NCBI GenBank assembly: GCA_963691905.1
Contig: OY829892.1
Span: 124,001-188,000 of the forward strand
Direction: 5' to 3'
Source of the DNA: QGON01 sp963691905
GTDB lineage: Bacteria; Pseudomonadota; Gammaproteobacteria; Chromatiales; Chromatiaceae
Length of the DNA stretch: 64,000 bases
Shown one piece after another: positions 16,818 to 26,440 of the stretch (its first letter is position 1; each line of letters begins with the position of its first letter). The notes under the pieces were generated by a model that saw only the letters and a program-made list of their open reading frames with translations, searched no databases and was not told the DNA's origin. Both the position numbers and the translations under genes were made by a program.

Positions 16818-19769
16818 TCAAGCCGTCTCTGCACTGTAACCCGCATCCTTTACCGCAGCAATAAGCAGATCAACCGCAGGTGAGCCGGTAATCACCGCCT
16901 CACCGGAATCGAGGGTAACCTCGACACCTTCCACACCCCCTACACCCTGCAGGGCCTTGGTAACATGATTCACGCAGTGGGGGCAGGTCATGCCGGTAAC
17001 ATTGAGTTTGATAGACACGGAACTCTCCATTCTCAGTGGTTGAAAAAAACGCAGCCGGTTGGCATTAACAACCACCGTCACCGATGACAATGCCATGGCG
17101 GCGCTGGCGAACATTGGCGGCAACAGCCAACCAGTGACCGGGAACAGCACCCCAGCAGCCATGGGTATGCCGATCACATTATAGATAAAAGCGCCGAACA
17201 GATTCTGCTTGATATTACGGATCGTGACGCTGGATATGGCAATCGCACTACTCACATCGGCCAGCGAATCTCCCGCCAGGGTGATATCGGCGTTGTCGAT
17301 AGCGACATCGGCCCCACTACCGACGGCAAAACCGGTATCCGCCTGGGCCAGTGCAGGGGCATCATTGATGCCGTCACCCACCATGCCGACCCGGTACCCC
17401 TGCTGTTGCAGCGACTTCACCACGTCCAGCTTCTCTCCCGGCAGACGTTCGCTGTGAACCTCGTCAATTTTCAGGTCGGCGGCTACCGCCTCTGCCGTCG
17501 CCCGGTTGTCTCCGGTACACATCACGACCCTGACGCCTTCGCGCTGCAGGGCATCCACAGCTGCAAAACTGTCAGGACGAACCGGATCGTTCACTGCCAG
17601 CAATCCTGCAATCTGCGAATCGACCGCCAGCCAAACCGGAGTGGCCGCGTTGGCGGCATGCCGCGAAGCCTCCTTCAGCAGGACCGGCGGGATGATGATG
17701 CCCTGCTCCTCCATCAAATGATGATTGCCAAGCAGAAGCCTGTGCCCCTCGGCCTGTCCTGAAACACCCCTCCCCTCCAGGGCCTGAAAATCACTCACCC
17801 CGGCAAAATCGAGACCGCGGCTTCTTGCGGCCTCAACCACGGCTTCGGCCAGGGGATGCTCCGAGCCTGTCTCAACCATTGCAGCAAGGCGGATCACTTC
17901 GCTCTCCGGAGTAGTCCCGGTGGGGTGGATAGCAGTCACTGCGGGACGCCCCTCAGTCAGGGTGCCTGTCTTGTCGACCACCAGATGGGTCAGACGACTG
18001 GCACTCTGCAGAGCGTCGCTGTTTCGTATCAGGATATTCAGCTGGGCTGCCCGACCGGTACCGACCATAATCGCAATCGGCGTCGCCAGTCCCAAGGCGC
18101 AGGGGCAGGCAATCACCAGTACCGCGATGCCCGCTGTCAGGGCGTAGGCAGTACGAGGATCCGGCCCAATCTGAGACCAGACAATCGCTGTCAATACCGC
18201 AATAACGATCACAATCGGGACAAAGACCGCCGACACCCGATCCACCAAACGAGCAATGGGGGGTTTGCTCATCTGCGCCCGCTTCACCATGGTGATGATG
18301 TGAGCCAGGGTGGTCTCCTCGCCCAACCGGGTAATGCGAAACAGCAGCGTGCCACTACGGTTCATAGTGCCGCCGATCACCTGATCTTCCGGCTGTTTGG
18401 CCACCGGCATCGACTCACCTGTCAACATCGATTCGTCGACGCTGGAACGCCCATCGATGACTTCACCGTCGATAGGCATCCGCTCCCCCGGGCGCACCCG
18501 GATATGATCCCCGAGCCGCAACAGCGAAACCGGTATCTCCACCTTGCCAAGCTCCCGCTCGACAACTGCAGATTTTGGCGCCAGCCCCACCAGACTGCCG
18601 ATCGCCTCGCTGGTGGTCCGTTTTGCTCCCGTCTCCAGCATGTGTCCGAATTGCAGAAAGGCGAGGATGAGCACCGAGGCGTCGAGATAGAGATGACCAC
18701 CGCCGGGAATGAAGTCCGGCCGGACGATGAGTATTACCGAAGAGAGCCAGGCAGCGCCGGTACCCAGGGCCACCAGGGTATCCATGTTGGCGGCAAAGTG
18801 TCTGGCCTGCTTCCAGGCGCCACGATAGTAGTTGCGGCCGCTGAACCACATCACGAACAGGCAGACCCCGGCGACCAGCACCCAGAAGGCCTGACCGCTG
18901 AGCCCAATCGGACCATCGGCGACCGTCAGTGCAGGCAGCAAACCTGCAAGATTCGCCGCCATCAACCCACCACCGACAAGGGCTGCCAGCAGCGCCCGCC
19001 GCCGGGAGCGGCGGATCTCCTGCTGCGCCTCCAACTCCTGTTCCACATAGGGGTCGACAAACTGTTCCAACAGTTTGCTCTCATAGCCCGCCGAGTGCAG
19101 CGCAATCAGCAGATCGGCGGGATGCATGGTAGTGGTCACGGAAAGCGTTTCGCCTTCAATCGCCACTTTCGCAGTGACATCCAGGCTGCGGATGACCGCT
19201 TCCAGTGCTTCAGGCGGCACCGTTTCGCCAAGGCCGGGCACTGAGAGCTGCAGGCTGTCGCTGACCCTGGGACGCTCCAGCACCCGGGCACTGTACCCCT
19301 GGTCTATAATTGCGTTGACCACGCTCCCGGGATCACCACCCACGACCTGTGCCCGCTTCTCCACCAGATTCACAGAGGCTTCGCTGACCCCTGAAACCGA
19401 CCGGATAGCGCGCTCCACAGCAGCCACACAGCTGGAGCAGGTCATGTCGCCGATGGCAATTTCATAATCGCCGCTGATCTGTTTTTCTACTACAGGCGGG
19501 GGAATCGTGGGATCAGGAATGGGGCAATCGGCTGGAATCTGCGGCAGAGGATGGGCGTCGTACCCTGCATCCACAATCGCCTCTATGACCTTATGGGGCA
19601 GACCACCACCGACCCGGGCGAACTGCTTCTCCAGGTCGACCTCGACACTGACAACATCCGCCACTGCTGACACCGCTTTCTCTACCGCCGCCACGCAGTG
19701 GCCGCAGCTCATGCCCTCAATGGCGATGAGATAGGAGTCCTCGCCCGTGCCTGCTGCCGGGGAGATCAT
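16818..19769 (-). CDS. copA: Copper-translocating P1B-type ATPase with C-terminal metal-binding domain
   Basis: A 983-residue membrane pump expected to export Cu(I) from the cytoplasm. N-terminal heavy-metal-associated domains: MSCGHC (Cys22, Cys25) and MTCSSC near 115, then a third region with the same fold pattern but no Cys pair. About eight membrane helices follow, with the CPC motif in IACPCALGLATP, phosphorylated Asp in DKTGTLTEG, nucleotide-binding HP in SEHPLAEA and GDGINDAPAL. After the last helix pair a further intact metal-binding domain begins (SIKLNVTGMTCPHC) and ends the protein; this is usually a separate CopZ chaperone or absent. Start set at ATG 19769; the frame could run to 19820 but would overlap hinT by 32 bases. 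Confidence 0.93.
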   Translation of the reverse strand: MISPAAGTGEDSYLIAIEGMSCGHCVAAVEKAVSAVADVVSVEVDLEKQFARVGGGLPHKVIEAIVDAGYDAHPLPQIPADCPIPDPTIPPPVVEKQISGDYEIAIGDMTCSSCVAAVERAIRSVSGVSEASVNLVEKRAQVVGGDPGSVVNAIIDQGYSARVLERPRVSDSLQLSVPGLGETVPPEALEAVIRSLDVTAKVAIEGETLSVTTTMHPADLLIALHSAGYESKLLEQFVDPYVEQELEAQQEIRRSRRRALLAALVGGGLMAANLAGLLPALTVADGPIGLSGQAFWVLVAGVCLFVMWFSGRNYYRGAWKQARHFAANMDTLVALGTGAAWLSSVILIVRPDFIPGGGHLYLDASVLILAFLQFGHMLETGAKRTTSEAIGSLVGLAPKSAVVERELGKVEIPVSLLRLGDHIRVRPGERMPIDGEVIDGRSSVDESMLTGESMPVAKQPEDQVIGGTMNRSGTLLFRITRLGEETTLAHIITMVKRAQMSKPPIARLVDRVSAVFVPIVIVIAVLTAIVWSQIGPDPRTAYALTAGIAVLVIACPCALGLATPIAIMVGTGRAAQLNILIRNSDALQSASRLTHLVVDKTGTLTEGRPAVTAIHPTGTTPESEVIRLAAMVETGSEHPLAEAVVEAARSRGLDFAGVSDFQALEGRGVSGQAEGHRLLLGNHHLMEEQGIIIPPVLLKEASRHAANAATPVWLAVDSQIAGLLAVNDPVRPDSFAAVDALQREGVRVVMCTGDNRATAEAVAADLKIDEVHSERLPGEKLDVVKSLQQQGYRVGMVGDGINDAPALAQADTGFAVGSGADVAIDNADITLAGDSLADVSSAIAISSVTIRNIKQNLFGAFIYNVIGIPMAAGVLFPVTGWLLPPMFASAAMALSSVTVVVNANRLRFFQPLRMESSVSIKLNVTGMTCPHCVNHVTKALQGVGGVEGVEVTLDSGEAVITGSPAVDLLIAAVKDAGYSAETA

Positions 19770-19788
19770 GTCACTAGTGATCCCCGGC

Positions 19789-20133
19789 TCAACCAGGGGG
19801 CCAGCCCATCGGGCGCCCACCCAGCAGGTGCAGGTGGATGTGAAATACCGTCTGACCTGCTTCAGCGTTACAGTTCAACAGGGTACGATAGCCAGCCTCG
19901 GCGATACCCTCCTTCTCGGCGATCCTGGCCGCAGCCAGGACCATCTTACCCATCAAGGGCTCATCATCGGGTTCAAGGTCATTCAGGGTGGAGATATGGC
20001 GTTTTGGAATCACCAGGATATGGGTCGGCGCCTGGGGATTCAGATCCCGGAATGCCAGAACGTCATCATCCTCGTAGACCACATTCGGCTGGATGTCGCC
20101 GCTGACCATTTTACAGAACAGACAATCGCTCAT
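19789..20133 (-). CDS. hinT: HIT-family nucleotide hydrolase (HinT-like)
   Basis: A 114-residue purine nucleoside phosphoramidase type protein. It starts MSDCLFCKMVSGDIQPNVVYEDD and ends with the histidine triad HIHLHLLGGRPMGWPPG. ATG at 20133 has AGGAG 6 bases upstream. The copper ATPase begins 19 bases downstream on the same strand, so they may share a transcript. Confidence 0.93.
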   Translation of the reverse strand: MSDCLFCKMVSGDIQPNVVYEDDDVLAFRDLNPQAPTHILVIPKRHISTLNDLEPDDEPLMGKMVLAAARIAEKEGIAEAGYRTLLNCNAEAGQTVFHIHLHLLGGRPMGWPPG

Positions 20134-20169
20134 GGTTACTCCTTGCTCGTATGAATAGGGGTCAGAGTC

Positions 20170-20321
20170 AAATAGCACTCACTTAAAGCACTAAGCACCA
20201 ACAATCAACCTCTTGGGTAGGTTGGGTTAGGCCGTCTTTTTGGCCGTAACCCAACAATATGCGCCGAGGTTGTCGTGTTACGCTACGCTAACACGACCTA
20301 CAGTTATTAAGGAGTGCCATT
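20170..20321. mobile_element. MITE-like element, copy 2
   Basis: The ends are AAATAGCACTCACTTAAAG on the left and TTAAGGAGTGCCATT on the right. The element is flanked by near-identical direct repeats AGGGGTCAGAGTCAAAT (20157-20173) and AGGGTCGGAGTCAAAT (20322-20337). The interior (GTAGGTTGGGTTAGGCCG, then CCGTAACCCAACAATATGC, then GTGTTACGCTACGCTAACAC) is the reverse complement of the interior of the copy at 8969-9164. Confidence 0.7.
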
Positions 20322-20452
20322 AGGGTCGGAGTCAAATTGATTCCCACACCGCCGCCATACCAAACGCTATTGCATCAACTTGACACCGGCCCCTTCAGTT
20401 GCCATTCAGGCACACTATGATGATAGACACTAATTGGAGCCGATTGTCCCTA

Positions 20453-21049
20453 TCAAAACTCGGAACGACCGGAAAAGGCGTGGGCGATGGTCGCCCCATC
20501 GACATACTCCAGCTCGCCTCCCATCGGAACGCCTTGGGCAATGCGCGTGCTGCGGATGCCACGGACATTTGCCATTTCGTGGATATACTGGGCTGTCGCC
20601 TCACCCTCCACCGTCGGATTGGTGGCGAGGATGACCTCCTTGACTTCACCTTCTGCGAACCTTGCATCCAGGAGATCCAGTCCGATCTCCCGCGGCCCTA
20701 TCCCATCCAGGGGGGAAAGATGGCCACCCAGCACAAAATAGAGACCAGGATAGTCGATAGCCTGCTCAAGGATGGTCTGGTCGGCGGGGGTCTCCACCAC
20801 GCACAGCTGGGCAGCGTCGCGGTGCGGATTCGTGCAAAGACGACAAACCTCCAACTCCGTCAAGGTCCGGCAGCGGCTGCAGCGGCCAATCTGCTCCATT
20901 GCCTCGGCCATGATGCGGGAGAGATGCCTGCCCCCTTCACGGTCCCGCTCCAGCAGATAGTAGGCCATCCGTTGGGCAGTCTTTGAACCTACGCCGGGCA
21001 GGCAGCGCAGCGCCCCTATCAGTTGGTCGAGCAGACTCTGTGAAGTCAT
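20453..21049 (-). CDS. recR: Recombination mediator RecR
   Basis: 198 residues, normal length for RecR, which works with RecF/RecO in loading RecA at gaps. Seen: helix-hairpin-helix ALRCLPGVGSKTAQRMAYYLL, a four-Cys zinc finger (CSRCRTLTELEVCRLC), a Toprim domain starting LCVVETPAD, and the C-terminal IAQGVPMGGELEYVD Walker-B-like block. It starts 5 bases after ybaB, in the usual dnaX-ybaB-recR order. Confidence 0.96.
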   Translation of the reverse strand: MTSQSLLDQLIGALRCLPGVGSKTAQRMAYYLLERDREGGRHLSRIMAEAMEQIGRCSRCRTLTELEVCRLCTNPHRDAAQLCVVETPADQTILEQAIDYPGLYFVLGGHLSPLDGIGPREIGLDLLDARFAEGEVKEVILATNPTVEGEATAQYIHEMANVRGIRSTRIAQGVPMGGELEYVDGATIAHAFSGRSEF

Positions 21050-21053
21050 CGCT

Positions 21054-21377
21054 CTAAAAAGGCAGTTTCATACCCGGCGGCAGTCCCATCCCGGCAGTCA
21101 GACCGGACATGCTCTCCTGCATCTTCTGGGAGACCCGCTGAGCCGCATCGTTCATGGCTGCTGCGATCAGATCCTCGAGCATCTCTTTATCGTCTTCCAT
21201 GAGGCTGTCATCGATAGACACGCGACGCACCTCGTGCTTACCGTTCATGATCACCTTCACCATGCCGCCACCGGACTCGCCGGTAATCTCTTCCTGCGCC
21301 AGCCGCTCCTGGGCCTGCTGCATCTCGGCCTGCATCTTCTGGGCCTGTTTCATCAGGTTGCCTATACCACCCTTCAT
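21054..21377 (-). CDS. ybaB: YbaB/EbfC nucleoid-associated protein
   Basis: 107 residues: KGGIGNLMKQAQKMQAEMQQAQERLAQEE helical arm, GGGMVKVIMNGKHEVRRVSID strands and a helical C-terminal part ending GLPPGMKLPF. This family binds DNA as a dimer. Placed between dnaX and recR as in most gammaproteobacteria, although here a 213-base repeat element separates it from dnaX. Confidence 0.95.
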   Translation of the reverse strand: MKGGIGNLMKQAQKMQAEMQQAQERLAQEEITGESGGGMVKVIMNGKHEVRRVSIDDSLMEDDKEMLEDLIAAAMNDAAQRVSQKMQESMSGLTAGMGLPPGMKLPF

Positions 21378-21413
21378 TACTGAATCCTCATCAAAGAAAA
21401 ATTTAATTTAATC

Positions 21414-21626
21414 GTAACTGTTCAGCACAATTCAATGTAGGTCGGGTTAGTCGCGCAACCGCACAAGGCCTAAATACGGCACAGCAACTTGCGCGCGGCC
21501 TAACCCGACAATCCGATGTTGGGTTACGATGCGCGCGAAGTTTGGCAACAAAATGATAGTTTGCAGCAATGCGCATCTAACCCAACCTACAAAAAGCACA
21601 TATTCAGGACCAAACTGAATAGTTAC
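21414..21626. repeat. MITE-like element containing two REP pairs
   Basis: Ends GTAACTGTTCAG (21414-21425) and CTGAATAGTTAC (21615-21626) are inverted repeats. Inside lie two REP pairs: GTAGGTCGGGTTAG with CCTAACCCGAC, and GTTGGGTTACGATGCGCGC with GCGCATCTAACCCAACCTAC. It sits between ybaB and dnaX. Confidence 0.7.
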
Positions 21627-21628
21627 AT

Positions 21629-23260
21629 TCAATCTACCGGCTTGACGGAGCCACTGACCACTCGCGCGGATAGGTGTTCTTCCAGCTCTCTTACCAGCGG
21701 ATCTTCAGCCATGGAGGCCTCCGCTGCCTGCTGGCGTTCATTCAGGTTTCGTTTCTGCCGCATGGCGGGAGTCTCCTTGTCGGAGGTTTCCACCACAAAA
21801 TCGATTTTGACCTCAGCACCCAATACGGACCGGATACCATCCATCAGACGTTTCTCCGCCTGCCCACCCTTGAGTTGTCTGGAGGCAGGGTCAAGCTTGA
21901 GCTTGAGCACCTTCCCATCCCACCCGGCAAAGACGCAATTATTGGCCAACTGGCTGGCAATGCCGCCAAGCCTGAGACCTGCCGCAAACTCTTCCCAACG
22001 GCTGGGGTCGGTGACCTGCTCCCGCTTCTCTATCTGTGTCGGTTGGGGTTTAGCTGCCTGAGTCTGCGCGCGCTCTCTTCTTACCGGTTTTCCGCCAACT
22101 GAAGCGGTCGCATTTGACTGAGGCGACCCCGATGGCATCTGAGTGCTTTTTCGCGCATTCGAACCAGATCCGGCAGCTTCAGGTCTGAAGGCCAGCATGC
22201 GCAACAGCAGCATCTCGAAGCCGCTGCGGGGATCTGGCGCGAGTGACAACTCTCGCTGTCCACTTAAACCGATCTGGTAGTAAAGCTGTACATCTTCCTG
22301 GGCAAGGCGCTGTGCAAGCAGCTCTATCTGTGCCGCATCGAATGCGTCATCCGGCTGAAAATCTGGCACCAGCTGGCACAGGGCGATCTGATGCAGTAAG
22401 GCCAGAAGGTTCTGGGTGGCAGTGGCAAAATCTGCCGCCAATTCCGACATCTCAGCGATGCGCTGCAGCAGGCCTGCGGCATCATTCCCGGCAAGTGCTT
22501 CCACCAGAGCATGAATCGAATCCCCGGCAATGGTACCGAGCATTGCCCCGACATCCGCAGCCTGCAGCGCCCCGCCGCCAAAGGCGATAGCCTGATCCAG
22601 AAGACTCAGTCCGTCACGCATGCTGCCATCGGCTCCTCGAGAGAGCAGTGAGAGCGACTCATCATCAAATCCAATCCGTTCCTGTTCCAGGATATGGCTG
22701 AGCTGTCCGCCGATCTGTTCCCGGGAGAGACGTTTGAGATTGAACTGCAGGCAGCGGGAGAGCACGGTCACCGGTACTTTCTGTGGATCAGTGGTTGCCA
22801 GGATAAATTTCACATGCGGAGGCGGCTCCTCAAGTGTTTTCAACAAGGCATTGAAACTATGGCCGGAAAACATGTGAACTTCATCGATCAGATAAACTTT
22901 GTAGCGTCCTCTGACCGGCGCGTAGGGGACGTTTTCCAACAGTTCCCTGGTCTGATCCACCTTGGTCCGGGAAGCCGCATCCACTTCCAACAGATCGACA
23001 AACCGCCCTTCGTCTATCTCCCGGCAGGCGGAGCAGACACCGCAGGGTGTTGAGCTGACCCCCTCCTCGCAGTTGAGGGATTTGGCAAAGATTCTTGCCA
23101 GGGTTGTCTTGCCGACACCGCGGGTACCGGTTAACAAATAGGCATGGTGGAGCCGGTCATTGTCGAGGGCATTGGCAAGCGCCCTGACGACATGTTCCTG
23201 CCCAACCAGCTGGCTGAACAGTTGAGGACGCCATTTTCGGGCAAGAACCTGATAGGACAT
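21629..23260 (-). CDS. dnaX: DNA polymerase III subunits gamma/tau DnaX
   Basis: 543-residue clamp-loader ATPase. Start SYQVLARKWRPQLFSQLVGQEHV is typical; Walker A is GTRGVGKTTLARIFAKSLNC, the four-Cys zinc module is CEEGVSSTPCGVCSAC, Walker B is YLIDEVHMFS, and sensor 1 (ATTDPQKVPVTVLSRC) is intact. After about residue 360 a variable linker leads into the tau-type C-terminal domain. Somewhat shorter than in E. coli (643). I did not find a clear slippery site for gamma production. The 4.5S RNA gene lies upstream on the same strand. Confidence 0.96.
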   Translation of the reverse strand: MSYQVLARKWRPQLFSQLVGQEHVVRALANALDNDRLHHAYLLTGTRGVGKTTLARIFAKSLNCEEGVSSTPCGVCSACREIDEGRFVDLLEVDAASRTKVDQTRELLENVPYAPVRGRYKVYLIDEVHMFSGHSFNALLKTLEEPPPHVKFILATTDPQKVPVTVLSRCLQFNLKRLSREQIGGQLSHILEQERIGFDDESLSLLSRGADGSMRDGLSLLDQAIAFGGGALQAADVGAMLGTIAGDSIHALVEALAGNDAAGLLQRIAEMSELAADFATATQNLLALLHQIALCQLVPDFQPDDAFDAAQIELLAQRLAQEDVQLYYQIGLSGQRELSLAPDPRSGFEMLLLRMLAFRPEAAGSGSNARKSTQMPSGSPQSNATASVGGKPVRRERAQTQAAKPQPTQIEKREQVTDPSRWEEFAAGLRLGGIASQLANNCVFAGWDGKVLKLKLDPASRQLKGGQAEKRLMDGIRSVLGAEVKIDFVVETSDKETPAMRQKRNLNERQQAAEASMAEDPLVRELEEHLSARVVSGSVKPVD

Positions 23261-23368
23261 GGAAGCCGATACGTAATTCTATAATGGATTAGAGAGGCGA
23301 TGAGTGTAACCCAAGATCTCGCCTGAATCATCGCCAATGCATTGGGTTCTGCGCAGGAAACAGGAAAA

Positions 23369-23484
23369 GGGTGGCGGCCGACACCAGCCACACCCCGGCA
23401 CACGAGTCCACTGCTGCCGCTGCTCCCTTCCGGGCCTGACGGGGTTCACAGCTTCACGTTGCGGGGGGACCGATATCAGCCACC
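23369..23484 (-). ncRNA. ffs: Signal recognition particle 4.5S RNA
   Basis: On the minus strand the conserved SRP Alu-less hairpin tip is present: GGTCCCCCCGCAACG, then GTCAGGCCCGGAAGGGAGCA with the GGAA tetraloop, then GCAGTGG and TGTGCCGGGGTGTGGCTGG. The 5' end GGTGGC near 23484 pairs with GCCACC near 23369. Position just upstream of dnaX matches other gammaproteobacteria. Exact ends are estimated from pairing, within a few bases. Confidence 0.93.
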
Positions 23485-23587
23485 ATAGAAACAGTGATGA
23501 AGCGGCGTGATTATACGCCCTATCGGAACGAAAACAATGGAGGACGTGATCCGTAACCGGGTAATCCCAGGGATCAACTAGCAGATA

Positions 23588-24232
23588 TTAGAGGACAACC
23601 TGCGCTTCGAGGGAATAGGAGGACTCAATGCCGCTCAGGCTCACTGCCGTCACTGCGAAATAGTGAGTGCCCAGGCCGCTGACATTGAACTCCGCAACCG
23701 TATCGCCATTAACCCAGACCTTGTCGTCATACTCGCCGGAAACCTCTCCATGATAGACATAGTAACCGGAAACATCAGTATTGCCGCCTGCACTCCAGGA
23801 GAGTTGAATCGGATAGGTGCAGGAGATAGCGCCACAGTCCACAGAGATGGAAACCATCGCCATGGAGATCGCCCCGCTGGCGTCGGTGATCTGATAGAGA
23901 AATGAATCTGTGCCAGTGAATGAAGCGTCAGGCACGTAGGTAATCATGTTGTCCAGGCCAATGAACAGGGCGCCGTGGGCAGCCTGAGTCAGGATCGAGA
24001 CAGAAACCGCCCCAATATCCTCAGCAGTATCGTTAGCCAGCACACTGAAAACAACCTCCTGACCTTCGACGGTAGAGGCGGCATCTGGGTTCGCCACCGG
24101 CTCACGGGAGCTACCGACCGCCTCGGAAGTCGTATCGACAGTCACACTATCGTCTGCACCACAGGCAACAAGCATCAGGCTTACCAAAGCGCAAGCCAGA
24201 AGCCTAAGTAGATTTGAAGTGTGGAAAGTCAT
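23588..24232 (-). CDS. Lipoprotein with cadherin-like and FnIII-like domains
   Basis: A 214-residue lipoprotein: signal with lipobox LMLVACG (Cys24), a Ser/Thr-rich linker, then a tandem-95/cadherin-like module (VEGQEVVFSVLANDT, TYVPDASFTGTDSFLYQITD) at about 45-125 and a fibronectin-III-like module (IQLSWSAGGNTDVSGYYVYHG ... YFAVTAVSLSGIESSYS) at 140-210. Such modules serve in adhesion or surface display. Two Cys at about 132 and 137 could form a disulphide. No operon partner. Confidence 0.75.
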   Translation of the reverse strand: MTFHTSNLLRLLACALVSLMLVACGADDSVTVDTTSEAVGSSREPVANPDAASTVEGQEVVFSVLANDTAEDIGAVSVSILTQAAHGALFIGLDNMITYVPDASFTGTDSFLYQITDASGAISMAMVSISVDCGAISCTYPIQLSWSAGGNTDVSGYYVYHGEVSGEYDDKVWVNGDTVAEFNVSGLGTHYFAVTAVSLSGIESSYSLEAQVVL

Positions 24233-24789
24233 AGTGCAAAGACCCTGTTCAGCAGTGGACCATAGAATATCGTTCCACCCCGTAAAGCACCATACCCAAC
24301 AACGTGTATTTTATGGAACAACGTCACAAATTTGTGAAATTCTCCAAAAACCCCTGCACCGCACACGAGAATTAAATTATTTTTGATATTTTTCAGTAAG
24401 TTATAAATACAATATAAATACATAAATTCGCATTCAATGATGTCTAACTGATTACAAAAACATTACTACAGCGCTTAAAGAAATAGCTTCTCAAAACAGC
24501 ACTAAATCACTGATTTTAACTTTCCAATACCAGTCACAGATTTATGGGCAATCCGGAACACTTGTAAACGGCATTCAGGGCCGATCACCGTGGCGGGGGC
24601 AAATCCAGATCAGAAAGTCCTTTATCGTCACCCTTTTTGAAAAAAGTGCATTTATCTTCTAAACATCACATTAGGGTTCGTTCAATTTCAAGGCACATTG
24701 CATCCAGCAGGCACCATTGGTTCGTACAAACCAAAAGGCTTTTCCAGAATTTAAATTATAAAGATCGCCATACTAACTCAGGAGTTACC
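24233..24789. other. AT-rich intergenic stretch, no gene seen
   Basis: 557 bases between divergent genes. An open frame continuous with the downstream enzyme reaches back to 24637, but the translation there shows no family similarity and the good ribosome site is at 24781. The region presumably carries both promoters; I could not assign particular sites. Confidence 0.5.
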
Positions 24790-26430
24790 ATGCCCAGCGC
24801 CGCAAGGTTGTTTATCAAATGCCTCGAAAATGAAGGCGTCGACACTATTTTCGGCATACCGGGAGAGGAGAACCTCGATGTCATGGATGCGCTGTTGGAT
24901 AGCAGCATCAAGTTCGTCACCGTGCGACATGAACAGGGCGCCGCCTTTATGGCCGATGTCTACGGAAGGCTTACCGGCCGGGCAGGGGTTTGTCTCGCAA
25001 CGCTCGGACCTGGCGCGACCAACCTGATCACCGGCTTCGCAGATGCAAATATGGACCGGGCACCCATTGTCGCCATCGCCGGGCAGGGCGCCACCACCCG
25101 GATGCACAAGGAGAGCCATCAGGTACTCGATCTGGTCAATCTATTTGCACCCATCTCCCAATACAGTACCGAAATCCTCGAACCCGGGGTCGTACCGGAG
25201 ATCGTACGCAAGGCATTCAAAGACGCACAAACAGAGAAGCCCGGCGGCGCCTTCATCAGCTTTCCGGAAAATATTGCAGGCAGCCAGGTGAGTGAGACGG
25301 TCAAGCCACTCAGAGCCCAAGCGCCAACTCCCTCCTCTCCGCCTTATGAGAAGATTGGACAGGTGGCGGATCTGATTTCCGATGCCAAGGCACCGATCAT
25401 CATGGCGGGCAACGGTGTGATACGAAGCAATGCCTGTGACGCCCTGAAACAATTTGCAGAGAACCTCAACATTCCGGTGGCCCAAACATTCATGGCAAAG
25501 GGGTGCATCCCTTTTTCCCACCCGCTCAGCCTCGGCACCGTCGGCTTACAGGCCAACGACTATGTCGCCTGCGGCTTCAGCCGTGCCGACCTCATCCTCT
25601 GTATTGGTTTCGACATGGTGGAGTACCATCCCCATCTCTGGCATCCCAACGCTGATAAAAAGATTGTCCACATCGACCAAACCTATGCGGAGGTTGATGC
25701 ACACTACGTCCTGGAGGCCGGGGTGATCGGGGATATCGCCGAGTCCCTGCAACGCATAGAGAAGCTGGCAAAACCCCGCGATATGGCACCGACCAGCGAC
25801 CTGCGGGAACTTATCATCAACGAGCTGGATCAGTATGCCGATGACGACAGTTACCCCGTCAAACCCCAGAAGATTCTCTACGATACACGGCAGGTGATGG
25901 GATCAGAGGACATTCTGATCTCCGATGTCGGCGCCCACAAGATGTGGATAGCCCGGCTCTACCGCTGTGAGCGGCCCAACACCTGCATCATCTCCAACGG
26001 CTTCGCCTCCATGGGGATCGGCGTACCCGGTGCGATCGCGGCGAAGATGGTGTTTCCGAAACGCCGGGTCATGACGATTACCGGTGACGCCGGTTTCATG
26101 ATGAACTCCCAGGAGATCGAGACCGCACTGCGACACAACATCGCCATCGTAATCATGATCTGGCACGACAGTGAATACGGGCTGATCAAGTGGCATCAAC
26201 AGCGCCACTTCGGTCGCACAGGACACGTCAGCTTCAACAACCCCGACTTCGTGAAATACGCTGAATCCTTCGGCGCTAAAGGGTACCGGGTAGAGAGTGC
26301 CGAAACACTCATTCCGACTTTGGAACAGGCCTTTGCCGATGAGACCGTCGTAGTGGTTGATGTCCCGGTGGACTACTCGGAGAATATGAAGTTGACCGAA
26401 AAACTGGGCAAACTGATCTGCCCGATTTAG
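24790..26430 (+). CDS. Acetolactate-synthase-like ThDP enzyme (catabolic AlsS type)
   Basis: A 546-residue thiamine-diphosphate enzyme that should condense two pyruvates to alpha-acetolactate, the entry to acetoin/butanediol. Seen: the N-terminal FGIPGEENLDVMDAL with the ThDP-activating Glu in TVRHEQGAAFMADVYG, the LGPGATNLITGFADANMDRAP block, QVLDLVNLFAPISQYS, and the Mg/ThDP motif GDAGFMMNSQEIETALRHN. Length and the absence of a regulatory small-subunit gene nearby favour the catabolic, FAD-independent type. ATG at 24790 has CAGGAG 6 bases upstream. Confidence 0.85.
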   Translation: MPSAARLFIKCLENEGVDTIFGIPGEENLDVMDALLDSSIKFVTVRHEQGAAFMADVYGRLTGRAGVCLATLGPGATNLITGFADANMDRAPIVAIAGQGATTRMHKESHQVLDLVNLFAPISQYSTEILEPGVVPEIVRKAFKDAQTEKPGGAFISFPENIAGSQVSETVKPLRAQAPTPSSPPYEKIGQVADLISDAKAPIIMAGNGVIRSNACDALKQFAENLNIPVAQTFMAKGCIPFSHPLSLGTVGLQANDYVACGFSRADLILCIGFDMVEYHPHLWHPNADKKIVHIDQTYAEVDAHYVLEAGVIGDIAESLQRIEKLAKPRDMAPTSDLRELIINELDQYADDDSYPVKPQKILYDTRQVMGSEDILISDVGAHKMWIARLYRCERPNTCIISNGFASMGIGVPGAIAAKMVFPKRRVMTITGDAGFMMNSQEIETALRHNIAIVIMIWHDSEYGLIKWHQQRHFGRTGHVSFNNPDFVKYAESFGAKGYRVESAETLIPTLEQAFADETVVVVDVPVDYSENMKLTEKLGKLICPI

Positions 26431-26440
26431 GAGAAAGAGT

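Noticed and set aside
17856..19244. A 462-codon plus-strand open frame.
   Set aside because: It is antisense to the copper ATPase, with His/Gln/Arg-rich sequence typical of shadow frames.
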